A stretch of DNA of 64,000 nt from JAYKGU01 sp035285585 (GTDB lineage: Bacteria > Cyanobacteriota > Cyanobacteriia > CAKZMO01), in NCBI GenBank assembly GCA_035285585.1, contig JAYKGU010000062.1:1-64000 (forward strand). The letters run 5' to 3'. The position numbers and the translations under genes are program-made. The notes beneath the pieces are model-generated. The model was not told the DNA's origin. It searched no databases and saw nothing but the letters and a program-made list of their open reading frames with translations. Positions within the stretch are counted from its first letter, which is position 1; each line of letters begins with the position of its first letter. This document shows, piece by piece, positions 34,481 to 42,586 of this stretch.

Positions 34481-34966
34481 TTAAGCCTCCGTTGTATTGA
34501 CGAAATATTCGCCAACCTTGAAGCTGGGGCTGGCCTCTAGCTGCTTGAGAATTGAGCGGGTAATCAGTTTCCCCGACTCTACCAGCACCTGGCCGGTAAT
34601 GGGGTGCAGCATGTCCTGATCAGCCCGTCGCCCCACCAGGGCTTCAATGTCCTGCAAGGAGTTGACGTACATCCCCGGAGGCAGCTCCACCACCACGCCA
34701 TTGAGCTGAACGCGGGCCTGACAGGCCAGACGGGAGTTGGGCTTGCACGAGGTAATGACTTCCAACGTGCGCTGCTCGCGACGGCTGATGGGCGTGAGCG
34801 CCTCCATGCCTTCTTTAACGTAAACATGGCAGGTGGCGCACATTCCCCGTCCGCCGCACTCTTTGAGCACATCCAGGTCTTTATTCAGCAATACCGAGAG
34901 CAAATTGCCGTTTGTTTCAACCGTGGATTCCTGCCCGATTGGCTCCAGCCTGATTGTTTTGACCAT
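34481..34966 (-). CDS. adrenodoxin-type [2Fe-2S] ferredoxin with C-terminal extension
   Basis: This 161-residue protein has a ferredoxin domain in its first ~100 residues: CGGRGMCATC gives C-x5-C-x2-C, with the fourth ligand in SRLACQARV. The five-residue spacing is adrenodoxin-like rather than the plant-type four. A ~55-residue C-terminal extension (GRRADQDMLHPITGQVLVES and on) is not part of the cluster fold and is probably a conserved cyanobacterial addition. The electron partners are not evident. It lies about 95 bases from the next gene on the same strand. Confidence 0.82.
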   Translation of the reverse strand: MVKTIRLEPIGQESTVETNGNLLSVLLNKDLDVLKECGGRGMCATCHVYVKEGMEALTPISRREQRTLEVITSCKPNSRLACQARVQLNGVVVELPPGMYVNSLQDIEALVGRRADQDMLHPITGQVLVESGKLITRSILKQLEASPSFKVGEYFVNTTEA

Positions 34967-35034
34967 CGAAATTTTTCCTTATCTCCAGATTGGGTCTGCC
35001 GAGGTTGTGAGGATTGATCCCCCATCTAATGCAT

Positions 35035-35961
35035 TCAGTGAAACTCATCGGACAGCAGCAAGATTTTTTGCTGCGGCTCCAGTTCCATCTTGCGAATCAT
35101 GGATGGGAAATCCCGAATCACGATGGAGCATCGCTTGATGAAGGCAGTAACCCAGTCCTGTAGCCAGCGATGCTGCTCATCGGTGACGGACGGACTCCCT
35201 GCCACTATAGATGCGCCTGAGAATGAAATCTGCCCGGAGCGGTCTACCTGAAAGTTGCTCAACCAATCGATTGCAGGTCGGCTGGACTTCCAGTAATTGG
35301 CAACCATCGTCGGCCCCAGATAGCGGGTAGTTTGTTGACTGAACCGATTCAGGGCGGTGAGGATGTCCTTCAGGGTTGTGGGTTGGGCGATCGCCCCATC
35401 AGCAACAGTATTCCCAGGTTGGGGGAACGGAGCGACGGTAGGCGGCGGATTCGTAGGTGGCAGTAAAGGGTCAGGGGGCGGAGGAGAGGGCTGGAGCGCT
35501 TCGGGATAATCGGCCAAGTCGCTGGCGACAATATTGTTAGGCGGCAGGGACTCAGTCGATTGCCCCCGATCGCTGGCGTTGTTGAGGGTTACCGTGCCAG
35601 CGGCAAGGCGGAAATTTGCGATCGCGCTGGTAATATCTTCCTGTAGCTCATGGGTGAGCCGCGCCACGATATCTGTATAAGCTGGGTAAATTAGCTCGTT
35701 GTTTGCTAGAACAAGTAGGATAACGCCGTGGTCTAATTTGTATATATAGACCTGGTGCCCGTTAAATTGGAATTCGAAACATTGAAATGTGGTTGGGGTC
35801 GTTTCGATTACTTGCTGAATCCCCTGGGCGAGAGCCTGCTTTTGCTGGAAGTTTAAGATTTGATCGATTCCATAAAAGTAGGGGCGCGATCGCCCATCAA
35901 TTAGGGCAACCCCTGCAATTCCTGGTAAATTCAGAAAGTCTTGAACAACTTCCCGCTTCAT
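35035..35961 (-). CDS. roadblock/LC7-like domain protein, cyanobacterial
   Basis: This protein of about 308 residues begins MKREVVQDFLNLPGIAGVAL, a small alpha/beta start. It then has GRSRPYFYGIDQ and VYIYKLDHGVILLVLANNEL, which resemble a roadblock/LC7 domain. The middle is Pro-rich (residues ~170-215). The last ~100 residues are another globular part (TLKDILTALNRFSQQTTRYL). It is conserved in cyanobacteria but its function is unknown to me. ATG at 35961 was chosen over 36015. It may act in small-GTPase or polarity signalling, as roadblock proteins do elsewhere; that is inference. Confidence 0.6.
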   Translation of the reverse strand: MKREVVQDFLNLPGIAGVALIDGRSRPYFYGIDQILNFQQKQALAQGIQQVIETTPTTFQCFEFQFNGHQVYIYKLDHGVILLVLANNELIYPAYTDIVARLTHELQEDITSAIANFRLAAGTVTLNNASDRGQSTESLPPNNIVASDLADYPEALQPSPPPPDPLLPPTNPPPTVAPFPQPGNTVADGAIAQPTTLKDILTALNRFSQQTTRYLGPTMVANYWKSSRPAIDWLSNFQVDRSGQISFSGASIVAGSPSVTDEQHRWLQDWVTAFIKRCSIVIRDFPSMIRKMELEPQQKILLLSDEFH

Positions 35962-36187
35962 ACGATGTTTAGCAATTTTTAAGTTTCGTATCTGTTTACC
36001 TGGTAGAGCAGGCATTTGCTAGTCTACCCACATTCAAAACCCAATACCTGTGGCTACTGAGCAACCCGTTTATTATTCCTGCTGTTCATTATGCTTTCTG
36101 TGATTTTTTGCAATAAAACTTATTTATTTTGGTTACGTTTGCTGCTGTGCATTGGTGTTCGACCCCTTTTTGTCAGGTTTAGTTGTC

Positions 36188-37243
36188 ATGTCTGATCTTC
36201 CATTTACTTTGGATCAGTTGCGAATTTTGAAGGCGATCGCCGCTGAGGGAAGCTTTAAGCGGGCTGCTGATAGCCTCTACGTTTCCCAACCCGCCGTGAG
36301 TCTGCAGGTGCAAAACCTGGAGCGCCAGTTAGATGTCCCCCTATTCGATCGGGGAGGGCGACGGGCGCAGCTTACCGAAGCAGGTCATCTTCTCCTCAAA
36401 TATGGCGATCGCATTCTGTCTTTATGCCAAGAAACCTGCCGTGCCATTGAAGATTTGCAAAATCTCCAGGGGGGAACCCTGATTGTAGGAGCGAGCCAAA
36501 CCACCGGAACCTATCTGCTGCCAAGGATGATCGGTCGATTTCGACAGCAGTATCCCGATGTTGCCGTGCAACTGCATGTCCACTCCACTCGCCGCACTGC
36601 CTGGAGCGTTGCGAATGGTCAAATAGACCTGGCAATTATCGGTGGAGAAGTGCCCCCTGAGCTTCAGGACTCTTTAGAGATTATTCCCTATGCTGAAGAC
36701 GAACTAGCACTGATTTTGCCTGTTTTCCATCCGCTAGCACGCAATATCACGGTTCAGAAAGACGACCTTTACAAGCTACAATTTATCGCGCTTGACTCCC
36801 AATCCACAATTCGCAAGGTGATTGACCAGGTGTTGAGCCGGTCGGGCATTGAAACCCGTCGCCTGAAGATTGAGATGGAGCTAAACTCAATAGAGGCGAT
36901 CAAGAACGCTGTGCAATCAGGGTTGGGGGCTGCATTCGTCTCAATTTCGGCCATCGAAAAAGAGCTGCAAATGGGGGTACTGCATCGATCGCGGATCGAT
37001 GGGGTAGTGGTCAACCGAATGCTGGCGGTGATTATCAACCCCAACCGCTATCGTTCGAAAGCCGCAGATGCCTTTATTCAAGAAATTTTGCCCCAGTTTT
37101 CCATGCTCAACCCCAAGGCCGATCGCCTCTCAGCCGACGCTCCCCGTCCTGCCAATGTGGGCGTGGGGGGCGCTGCGGCGGTGGTCACCCCCGATGATTC
37201 GTTGCCGGTTAAGGCAACAACGCCCAATTCCAGTAGCTCCTAG
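36188..37243 (+). CDS. rbcR: LysR-type transcriptional regulator RbcR
   Basis: This regulator controls RuBisCO (rbcLS) and related carbon-fixation genes and is also known as ycf30 in algal plastids. It has 351 residues from ATG 36188 (MSDLPFTLDQLRILKAIAAE). The winged HTH is clear (GSFKRAADSLYVSQPAVSLQ). The effector domain begins GGTLIVGASQTTGTYLLPRM, a family hallmark. The C-terminal ~45 residues are low-complexity. A kinase gene follows 24 bases downstream. No rbcLS or carboxysome gene is in the window. Confidence 0.9.
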   Translation: MSDLPFTLDQLRILKAIAAEGSFKRAADSLYVSQPAVSLQVQNLERQLDVPLFDRGGRRAQLTEAGHLLLKYGDRILSLCQETCRAIEDLQNLQGGTLIVGASQTTGTYLLPRMIGRFRQQYPDVAVQLHVHSTRRTAWSVANGQIDLAIIGGEVPPELQDSLEIIPYAEDELALILPVFHPLARNITVQKDDLYKLQFIALDSQSTIRKVIDQVLSRSGIETRRLKIEMELNSIEAIKNAVQSGLGAAFVSISAIEKELQMGVLHRSRIDGVVVNRMLAVIINPNRYRSKAADAFIQEILPQFSMLNPKADRLSADAPRPANVGVGGAAAVVTPDDSLPVKATTPNSSSS

Positions 37244-37267
37244 TGGCGAGCACCGCTCAGACCATCC

Positions 37268-38809
37268 ATGCAAACCTACTGCACCCGTCCAGGCTGCCCC
37301 CGACCGGTTAACATCTTTGCAGATCTGGACGATTCGACCGTCTTCAAAACGGTTCAGCAAAAGTACTGTACCACCTGTGGAATGCCGCAGATGCTCCTGG
37401 GCCGGTATATGCCGACGCGGCTCCTGGGGCGGGGCGGATTTGGTGCTGCTTTTCTGGCGATCGACCGCTACACTCCCACCATGCGCCAGTGCGTCGTTAA
37501 GCAGTTTTTGCCATCGGGAGATCTCAGCCCCGACCAGTTGAAAATTGCCCAGGATCTCTTTCAGCGAGAGGCAGAGGCACTAGAAAAGCTGGGCAACCAC
37601 CATCCATCGATTCCAAACCTGTACGCCTTCTTTGAGTTAAGCGTTCCAGACGCGACGGGGGCAACCAAAGAATATTTCTATCTGGTACAGGAATACATTG
37701 ATGGGCAGAACATGGAGGAAGAGCTGGAACAGAAGGGGCCGTTCTCGGAGACAGAGGTGCTCAAAGTCTTCATCGACGTGTTAAAAATTCTCAAGTTTGT
37801 CCACGACAACGGCACCATCCACCGCGACATCAAGCCGTCCAACATCATGCGATCGCGCGATGGGCAAATTTACCTGCTGGATTTTGGCGCGGTGAAGCAG
37901 GTCACCACTGGCCAGGGGCTGGGACAGGCCCAGCAGCGATCGACGGGGATTTATTCCATGGGCTTTGCCCCCCCGGAACAGATGGCGGGCGGGGTCGTCT
38001 ATCCGGCCACCGATCTCTACGCCCTGGCGGTCACCTGTGTCACCCTGCTCACCGGCAAGCAGCCCACCGATGTTTACGACTCCTACACCAATACCTGGAC
38101 CTGGCGTGCCCATGCCCAGGTAAGCGATGGGCTGGAGTCCGTTTTGAACCGAATGCTGCAGCCCACCCCCAGCGATCGCTTCCAGTCGGTGTCAGAGGTG
38201 GCCGATGCCCTCAAGCGCCGCCCCCTTGGCAAAGCGCCAGCGTCGGTTCCCGCCGTCAGTTCTCCACCACCGCCGCCGCCCCCCGTCGCTGCCCAAACCC
38301 TGCCGCCCCCTGCACCCCCCGTCGCGCCTGCCCCACCGCCACCGCCTGCCCCAGTACCAGCAACGCCATCTTCCCCATCGGCTGCCCGTCGCCCCCGCCC
38401 AGCGACATCGGCCCCCGTTGCTGCGCGCTCCCCCCGTCGCTCCCTGTCGCCGTTGCCCATCGTGGCGGGGGCTGGCTTCACCGGATTTACCGCCGGACTA
38501 GGGGCGATCGCCCTGGTGAGCTGGCTGGGGGTGTCGGGTCTCAGCCTGGGGTTAACGGCACTGCTGGCGCTGGTGGTGGCCGGACTGCAGGTGGGCCGCA
38601 TCATTGAGGGCATTGACCTGATTATCTTTGTCGGGATTTTTCTAGTCGCGGCCCTCGTCTACGAGTGGTTCTGGGGCTTTTCCCTGCTTCAGATCGTGGG
38701 CATGCCCCTGGTGTTGGTGGTTTTTCTGCCGGTGATGACCGCCCTGCTGTTTATCACGGGGGCAATTTTATTTCTGATTATCCATCGCCTCATCTCTCTG
38801 CTGTTTTAG
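37268..38809 (+). CDS. serine/threonine protein kinase with four-Cys N terminus
   Basis: This 513-residue kinase begins with a four-Cys motif (C5, C10, C34, C37), probably a zinc ribbon. The kinase domain follows (residues ~45-315): Gly loop LLGRGGFGAAF, Lys78 in VVKQF, HRDIKPSN (Asp187) and DFG (Asp205), all intact. A Pro/Ala-rich linker (residues ~320-395) leads to hydrophobic helices at the C terminus (residues ~400-513), about four segments. The kinase is membrane-bound. It is 24 bases after rbcR and 43 bases before the PstS-like gene, suggesting an operon. Confidence 0.88.
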   Translation: MQTYCTRPGCPRPVNIFADLDDSTVFKTVQQKYCTTCGMPQMLLGRYMPTRLLGRGGFGAAFLAIDRYTPTMRQCVVKQFLPSGDLSPDQLKIAQDLFQREAEALEKLGNHHPSIPNLYAFFELSVPDATGATKEYFYLVQEYIDGQNMEEELEQKGPFSETEVLKVFIDVLKILKFVHDNGTIHRDIKPSNIMRSRDGQIYLLDFGAVKQVTTGQGLGQAQQRSTGIYSMGFAPPEQMAGGVVYPATDLYALAVTCVTLLTGKQPTDVYDSYTNTWTWRAHAQVSDGLESVLNRMLQPTPSDRFQSVSEVADALKRRPLGKAPASVPAVSSPPPPPPPVAAQTLPPPAPPVAPAPPPPPAPVPATPSSPSAARRPRPATSAPVAARSPRRSLSPLPIVAGAGFTGFTAGLGAIALVSWLGVSGLSLGLTALLALVVAGLQVGRIIEGIDLIIFVGIFLVAALVYEWFWGFSLLQIVGMPLVLVVFLPVMTALLFITGAILFLIIHRLISLLF

Positions 38810-38852
38810 CGACTGTTTTAGCGACCATCCTGCCGACCCATCGCCGAAACCT

Positions 38853-39911
38853 ATGGCTCAAAAACGCGATACCCCTGCTTTAATCGCCGCCTTTCTGCTG
38901 ACCGCTGCGCTCCTTAGTGCCGGAGTCTGGTGGTTCTCGCGGCAGTTTAATCTCAACGCCCTTCTGTCGGGCACCGGTTCGCCGGGGCAGTCTCCCACCT
39001 CCTCGCCCATCTCCACCCCGCCTTCTTCAGGCAATTCCTTCGCCGATGTGGCAAATGTTCCGGCTGGCCTATTTGCCTATGGCGGTAGCACCACCTGGGC
39101 ACCCATTCGCGGTACCGTCGATCCCGCCCTTCAGCAGGCCCATCCGGGGTTTCAGTTGCGCTATACCAATCCCACCACCGGCACCCCCGGATCCGGCAGC
39201 GGCATTCGTATGCTCATCGACAACCAGTTGGCCTTTGCCCAATCTTCTCGCTCGGTCAACCCCAATGAATTTCAGGCGGCCCAACAGCGTGGGTTTACCC
39301 TGCGGGAAGTGCCGGTAGCGCTGGAAGGCATCGCGATCGCCGTTCACCCCAACTTACCAATTGCGGGATTGACCATCGACCAAATCCGCGGCATTTACAC
39401 CGGGCAAATAACCAACTGGAGCCAGGTGGGCGGGCCTAATTTGGCAATTACACCCTACTCTCGCCGCCTCGAAGATGGGGGCACGGTGGAATTTTTTGTA
39501 GACAATCTTTTGAATGGCGCACCGTTTGCTCCTGGCGTGCAGCCCATCGCCACGACCACCGAAGCGCTGCGGGCCGTGTCTAGTAACCCTGGAGGCGTCT
39601 ATTATGCCTCTGCCCCTGAAGTGGTGGGCCAATGCACGGTCAAACCCCTGGCAGTAGGGCAAACGGCTGATCAACTGGTGGCCCCCTATATCGAGCCGCT
39701 GGTTCCTCTCTCCCAATGCCCTGCTCAGCGAAATCAGGTAAACGCTGATGCGCTGAGGAGCGGCGCATATCCCATTACCCGACCGCTTCTGGTCGTCATT
39801 AAAGAGACGGGGCAGATCGATCAGCAGGCAGGGGAAGCCTACGCAAATCTGCTGCTGACCAACCAGGGACAGGAACTGCTAGGCGAAGCGGGATTTGTGC
39901 GGCTGCGCTAG
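38853..39911 (+). CDS. PstS-like phosphate-type substrate-binding protein
   Basis: This is a predicted periplasmic or lipid-exposed binding protein of 352 residues. An N-terminal hydrophobic helix (ALIAAFLLTAALLSAGVWWF) is followed by a Ser/Pro linker. The PBP2 fold has phosphate-binding-like motifs: YGGSTTWAPIRG, GTPGSGSGI, AQSSRSVNPNEF and LEGIAIAVHPNLP. This arrangement resembles the PstS/SphX group and the kinase-linked substrate-binding proteins seen in cyanobacteria. No PstABC genes are nearby. It may serve as a sensor for the adjacent kinase; this is inference. Confidence 0.8.
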   Translation: MAQKRDTPALIAAFLLTAALLSAGVWWFSRQFNLNALLSGTGSPGQSPTSSPISTPPSSGNSFADVANVPAGLFAYGGSTTWAPIRGTVDPALQQAHPGFQLRYTNPTTGTPGSGSGIRMLIDNQLAFAQSSRSVNPNEFQAAQQRGFTLREVPVALEGIAIAVHPNLPIAGLTIDQIRGIYTGQITNWSQVGGPNLAITPYSRRLEDGGTVEFFVDNLLNGAPFAPGVQPIATTTEALRAVSSNPGGVYYASAPEVVGQCTVKPLAVGQTADQLVAPYIEPLVPLSQCPAQRNQVNADALRSGAYPITRPLLVVIKETGQIDQQAGEAYANLLLTNQGQELLGEAGFVRLR

Positions 39912-39913
39912 CC

Positions 39914-40615
39914 CTATGCCTGTACCCTGACGTCTTCTTCGGACGGCAGACAGAGGAGGTTGTCTCCGTAGGTGCGGATCATGCCCTTCTGGCGGAGTTT
40001 GCCCATGAGGCGCGTCACGGTAACCCGCGTCGAGCCGATGGCGCTGCCGATCTGGGCATGGGTGAGCGCCCAGGGCAGGCAGTAGCCCTCTTCACAGGGT
40101 TCGCCAAACTCCTCGATCAGCAGGGTGAGGAATCCAAACAGGCGATCGATCGTGCGGCGCTGCCCCAGGGTGCTGAGCCAGAGAAGCTTGCGCTGGTGCT
40201 GATAGCGGAAGGCGTCAAGCACCTCACGGCGGAAGTGGGGCCAGTTATCCAGGTCGTGCCAGTACATCCAGATGACGGCGGTTTGGTCGACGTGGGCAAA
40301 GCTCTGCAGCGTAAACGGCGACTGGGCCACGATCTCGAAGGGTTGCCCCGCCCCTACAAATCCTAAAAATGCTTCCTCGGCATTCATTTGGGCAACAGCG
40401 CGCACTGAGCTACCGCTATTGGTAGCGCTCACCTGGGCATCACCGACCAACCGAATGGCTCCCCGCTGTACCAGGTAGAGCAGCCCGGGACGGGCCGGAA
40501 CCCGCTCGTCTTTGTTAAATGTCCGACAACGGTAATGTTCTTGGGCCCAGTCGATAATGCGCTGCCAGGTTAGAAATGGGCGGGAGGTTTCTGAGGGCGA
40601 GGGTGTTGAGTACAT
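39914..40615 (-). CDS. Crp/Fnr-family transcriptional regulator
   Basis: This 233-residue regulator has an N-terminal cyclic-nucleotide-binding-like barrel (residues ~25-130) and a C-terminal winged HTH. The recognition helix GSTRVTVTRLMGKLRQ resembles that of NtcA/SycrP-type regulators. The barrel has no clear cAMP-binding signature, so the ligand is unknown. It is convergent with the PstS-like gene, with two bases between the stops. ATG at 40615 is used. Confidence 0.82.
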   Translation of the reverse strand: MYSTPSPSETSRPFLTWQRIIDWAQEHYRCRTFNKDERVPARPGLLYLVQRGAIRLVGDAQVSATNSGSSVRAVAQMNAEEAFLGFVGAGQPFEIVAQSPFTLQSFAHVDQTAVIWMYWHDLDNWPHFRREVLDAFRYQHQRKLLWLSTLGQRRTIDRLFGFLTLLIEEFGEPCEEGYCLPWALTHAQIGSAIGSTRVTVTRLMGKLRQKGMIRTYGDNLLCLPSEEDVRVQA

Positions 40616-41059
40616 AGCAAGGACGGCAAGGGTTCCAATTTCAAAAGGACAACGGCATGAACAGGGGGAAACGGGGGAGCGATTGATTTTTCAGCAACTC
40701 GTTTGGTAAAAATTGATGATAGGCGATTGAGCTATGAGCAATTAGACCGGGGGCGATCGCTCTGACAGCGAGCAGCTTTAGGAATGAGGAATCGTCAGGG
40801 GGGATAGTTGTGAGCGATCCAGTACGAACAAAGGGCGCACCCACCGGGGGCGACAATACCCTTCCCAGAATATTTATCAGGATATCTCACCAGGACACTT
40901 TGAAAACTTTACACCAATCGTATGGTAATTAGGTGATCTTACGGTTAATCCCATTGTCGGTTTTCATAGCGACTTGGGTCTGTTAACTAATTTACAAAGC
41001 TTTTCTGGCTGTGCGAACCTCCTTGTAGTGAACTCGCCCGTAATTGAGAGACCTCTAGA
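40616..41059. other. intergenic spacer upstream of the DALR gene
   Basis: About 440 bases lie between the divergent Crp/Fnr and DALR genes. The middle is AT-rich. I found no repeat-family element, terminator or ORF. Confidence 0.4.
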
Positions 41060-42100
41060 ATGATAGTGCCGGCTTGGCGATCGCTTTTGGCTTACCTGCT
41101 TTATGAGGCCGTTCACGAGTGGCAACAAGCCGTCGGAATGGCAGACAGCGCCGTCCACACATCTGTTTTTGGAGGAAGCTCACCGGCCACTATTTCACTG
41201 AAAAAGGTAAAAAATATTCGTTGGATTCGCTATGCCTCCGCAATTGCCCTCAGGTTAGCAAAAATGTCGGATTTGTGCCCGATTAAGATTGCTAAGAACA
41301 TTACCGAATTGCTGAATGACGTCAGCAAATTTATTGAGGGATCTACCCGAGTTTTGCCCGATTTGCCCTACCGATCGTCACCAATAACACTGATTAATCT
41401 GCTGCGGCCTGACATCACCATTGAAGTGTTAGGGCAGGGCTACCTACAGTTCACCATTACAGACGCGGGGATGGCCCGATGGCTGCAGTGGTTTATTGAT
41501 TGGCCGATGGCTTTACCGACAAACCCTGTCCCAGATGGGGGAGAGTGGCTTCCACAGACTCAAGCCGCCGCTGGTGTGTTTTCCAGTACACTCAAGCCGC
41601 CGTTTACCGGATTTTATGCCTATGCGCGTTGCTGTTCTCTGCTGCGGTTAGCCCACAGCGAAGGAATCCTGAAACCAGGGGTTCCTGACGAAGCTTGCCT
41701 CACCAGGTTGGGGGAGCGGTCCGAGGGGGGGTCGCCTGGACGGTGGCCTGCCCCTTGGGGTATCCAACAACCCCACCCCCTACCCTGGCTGACCACAAAC
41801 GCCGCCCTCCAGTTCCAGAACATAGCAGACCAAGCGCTGCTGCATCAGTTGGTGGAAGCTGTGGATGCGATCGCCAGCCTCGCCCCCTTCTATCCTCCCG
41901 CCCAAACGGTCAAACCGATGCAGGCGCTCAGCAACGCCTTTGCTATCTTTTATGCTGCATATCCAATTGGGGGCGGCGGCCATCAACCGCAGGCCCTTGA
42001 ACAGACCCAGGCCCGTTTGGGGTTAGTGAGTATCACCGCTCAAGTCTTGCAAATAATGTTTGAACGGGGGTGGGGGGTGTTGCCCCCAGGCGAGCTGTAG
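41060..42100 (+). CDS. orphan DALR anticodon-binding domain protein
   Basis: This 346-residue protein lacks any aminoacyl-tRNA synthetase catalytic domain (no HIGH or KMSKS). Its C-terminal ~170 residues resemble the DALR anticodon-binding domain of arginyl-tRNA synthetase: FYAYARCCSLLRLAHSEG, then an all-helical domain (LLHQLVEAVDAIASLAPFYP, and LSNAFAIFYAAYPIGG). The N-terminal segment KIAKNITELLNDVSK is like the ArgRS N-terminal add-on. I know similar proteins from other cyanobacteria. It may bind tRNA or have lost that job. No ArgRS gene is nearby. Confidence 0.65.
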   Translation: MIVPAWRSLLAYLLYEAVHEWQQAVGMADSAVHTSVFGGSSPATISLKKVKNIRWIRYASAIALRLAKMSDLCPIKIAKNITELLNDVSKFIEGSTRVLPDLPYRSSPITLINLLRPDITIEVLGQGYLQFTITDAGMARWLQWFIDWPMALPTNPVPDGGEWLPQTQAAAGVFSSTLKPPFTGFYAYARCCSLLRLAHSEGILKPGVPDEACLTRLGERSEGGSPGRWPAPWGIQQPHPLPWLTTNAALQFQNIADQALLHQLVEAVDAIASLAPFYPPAQTVKPMQALSNAFAIFYAAYPIGGGGHQPQALEQTQARLGLVSITAQVLQIMFERGWGVLPPGEL

Positions 42101-42170
42101 TGCGTCCAGAAGAATCGGATGCGTCCAGAAGAACCAGAAACATCCAGAAGAACCAGAACCAGAAAGAAGA
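42101..42170. repeat. short degenerate tandem repeat, CCAGAAGAA units
   Basis: Units such as TGCGTCCAGAAGAATCGGA, TGCGTCCAGAAGAACCAGAA and CATCCAGAAGAACCAGAACC repeat with drift after the DALR stop codon. They have no coding role that I can see. Confidence 0.65.
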
Positions 42171-42203
42171 ATTACGCCTGATGTGAGTTATCTCAAATCC
42201 TTG

Positions 42204-42264
42204 CGTAGCGCGGGCTTCCAGCCTGCGGTGTGACGATGCCAGCAAGCAGGATGCTTGCGCTACG
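42204..42264. repeat. CGTAGCGC inverted repeat
   Basis: CGTAGCGC at 42204-42211 pairs with GCGCTACG at 42257-42264. Inside are two further small palindromes (CTTCCAGCCTGC; GCAAGCAGGATGCTTGC). This resembles dispersed 'CGTAGCG...CTTCCAGCCTGC' repeats of several bacteria. Confidence 0.6.
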
Positions 42265-42275
42265 GGGCATCCGGT

Positions 42276-42307
42276 TCCTAATTCGCATTAGTCCTAATTC
42301 GCATTAG
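42276..42307. repeat. perfect 16-bp direct duplication
   Basis: TCCTAATTCGCATTAG occurs twice in direct tandem with no gap and no mismatch. It is intergenic. It probably arose by slippage. Confidence 0.85.
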
Positions 42308-42424
42308 ACGTGAATTTAGAGCGGGAAATGAGGGATGTAGCGCGATCGCCGGTTACTCTCCAGGAAGTCATAAGAAGTTCTAATCTTTCCGAGAAGGGTT
42401 CTGGGAACCTGGAGGGTGACAGCA

Positions 42425-42514
42425 GGGGTGAGCTATGGTAACGTATGAATGTGTGAGGAGCGAACCAGCGAGAGCGCCGAGACGAAACACGGTCAGTCGT
42501 CGGCGCTCTTTCTG
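42425..42514 (+). ncRNA. candidate small RNA with intrinsic terminator
   Basis: The 3' part is a strong terminator-like hairpin: AGAGCGCCGA (42471-42480) pairs with TCGGCGCTCT (42500-42509) and is followed by CTTTCT. Nearest upstream gene on this strand ends 370 bases before. A TATGGTAAC stretch around 42434 may be a -10 region. The body contains GTGTGAGGAG (42451-42460), the perfect complement of the CTCCTCACAC core of the Yfr1 small RNA of cyanobacteria. The evidence is structural only. Confidence 0.4.
42471..42514 (+). terminator. intrinsic terminator
   Basis: A 10-bp perfect stem (AGAGCGCCGA / TCGGCGCTCT) with a further three-pair extension (GAC/GTC with a bulge) ends in TTTCT on the plus strand. 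It may end a small RNA or a late DALR transcript. Confidence 0.6.
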
Positions 42515-42586
42515 ATTTCTACCCCAGATTCCTAAGTCATCACCCTAGGTCAAGGCATCTTTAAGCCAGGGACTTCACTCCAGCTT

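Larger units (their letters stand above)
42101..42586. other. repeat-rich spacer with candidate small RNA
   Basis: Several structures lie here: short tandem CCAGAAGAACCAGAA-like units (42101-42170), an inverted repeat 42204-42264, a perfect 16-bp direct repeat (42276-42307), and a candidate small RNA ending in a terminator (42425-42514). Each is listed separately where it can be supported. Confidence 0.5.

Noticed and set aside
42425..42514. Yfr1 small RNA gene on the minus strand
   Set aside because: The CTCCTCACAC core would be present, but no terminator hairpin with a T-run follows it on that strand and the core's flanks do not fit Yfr1.
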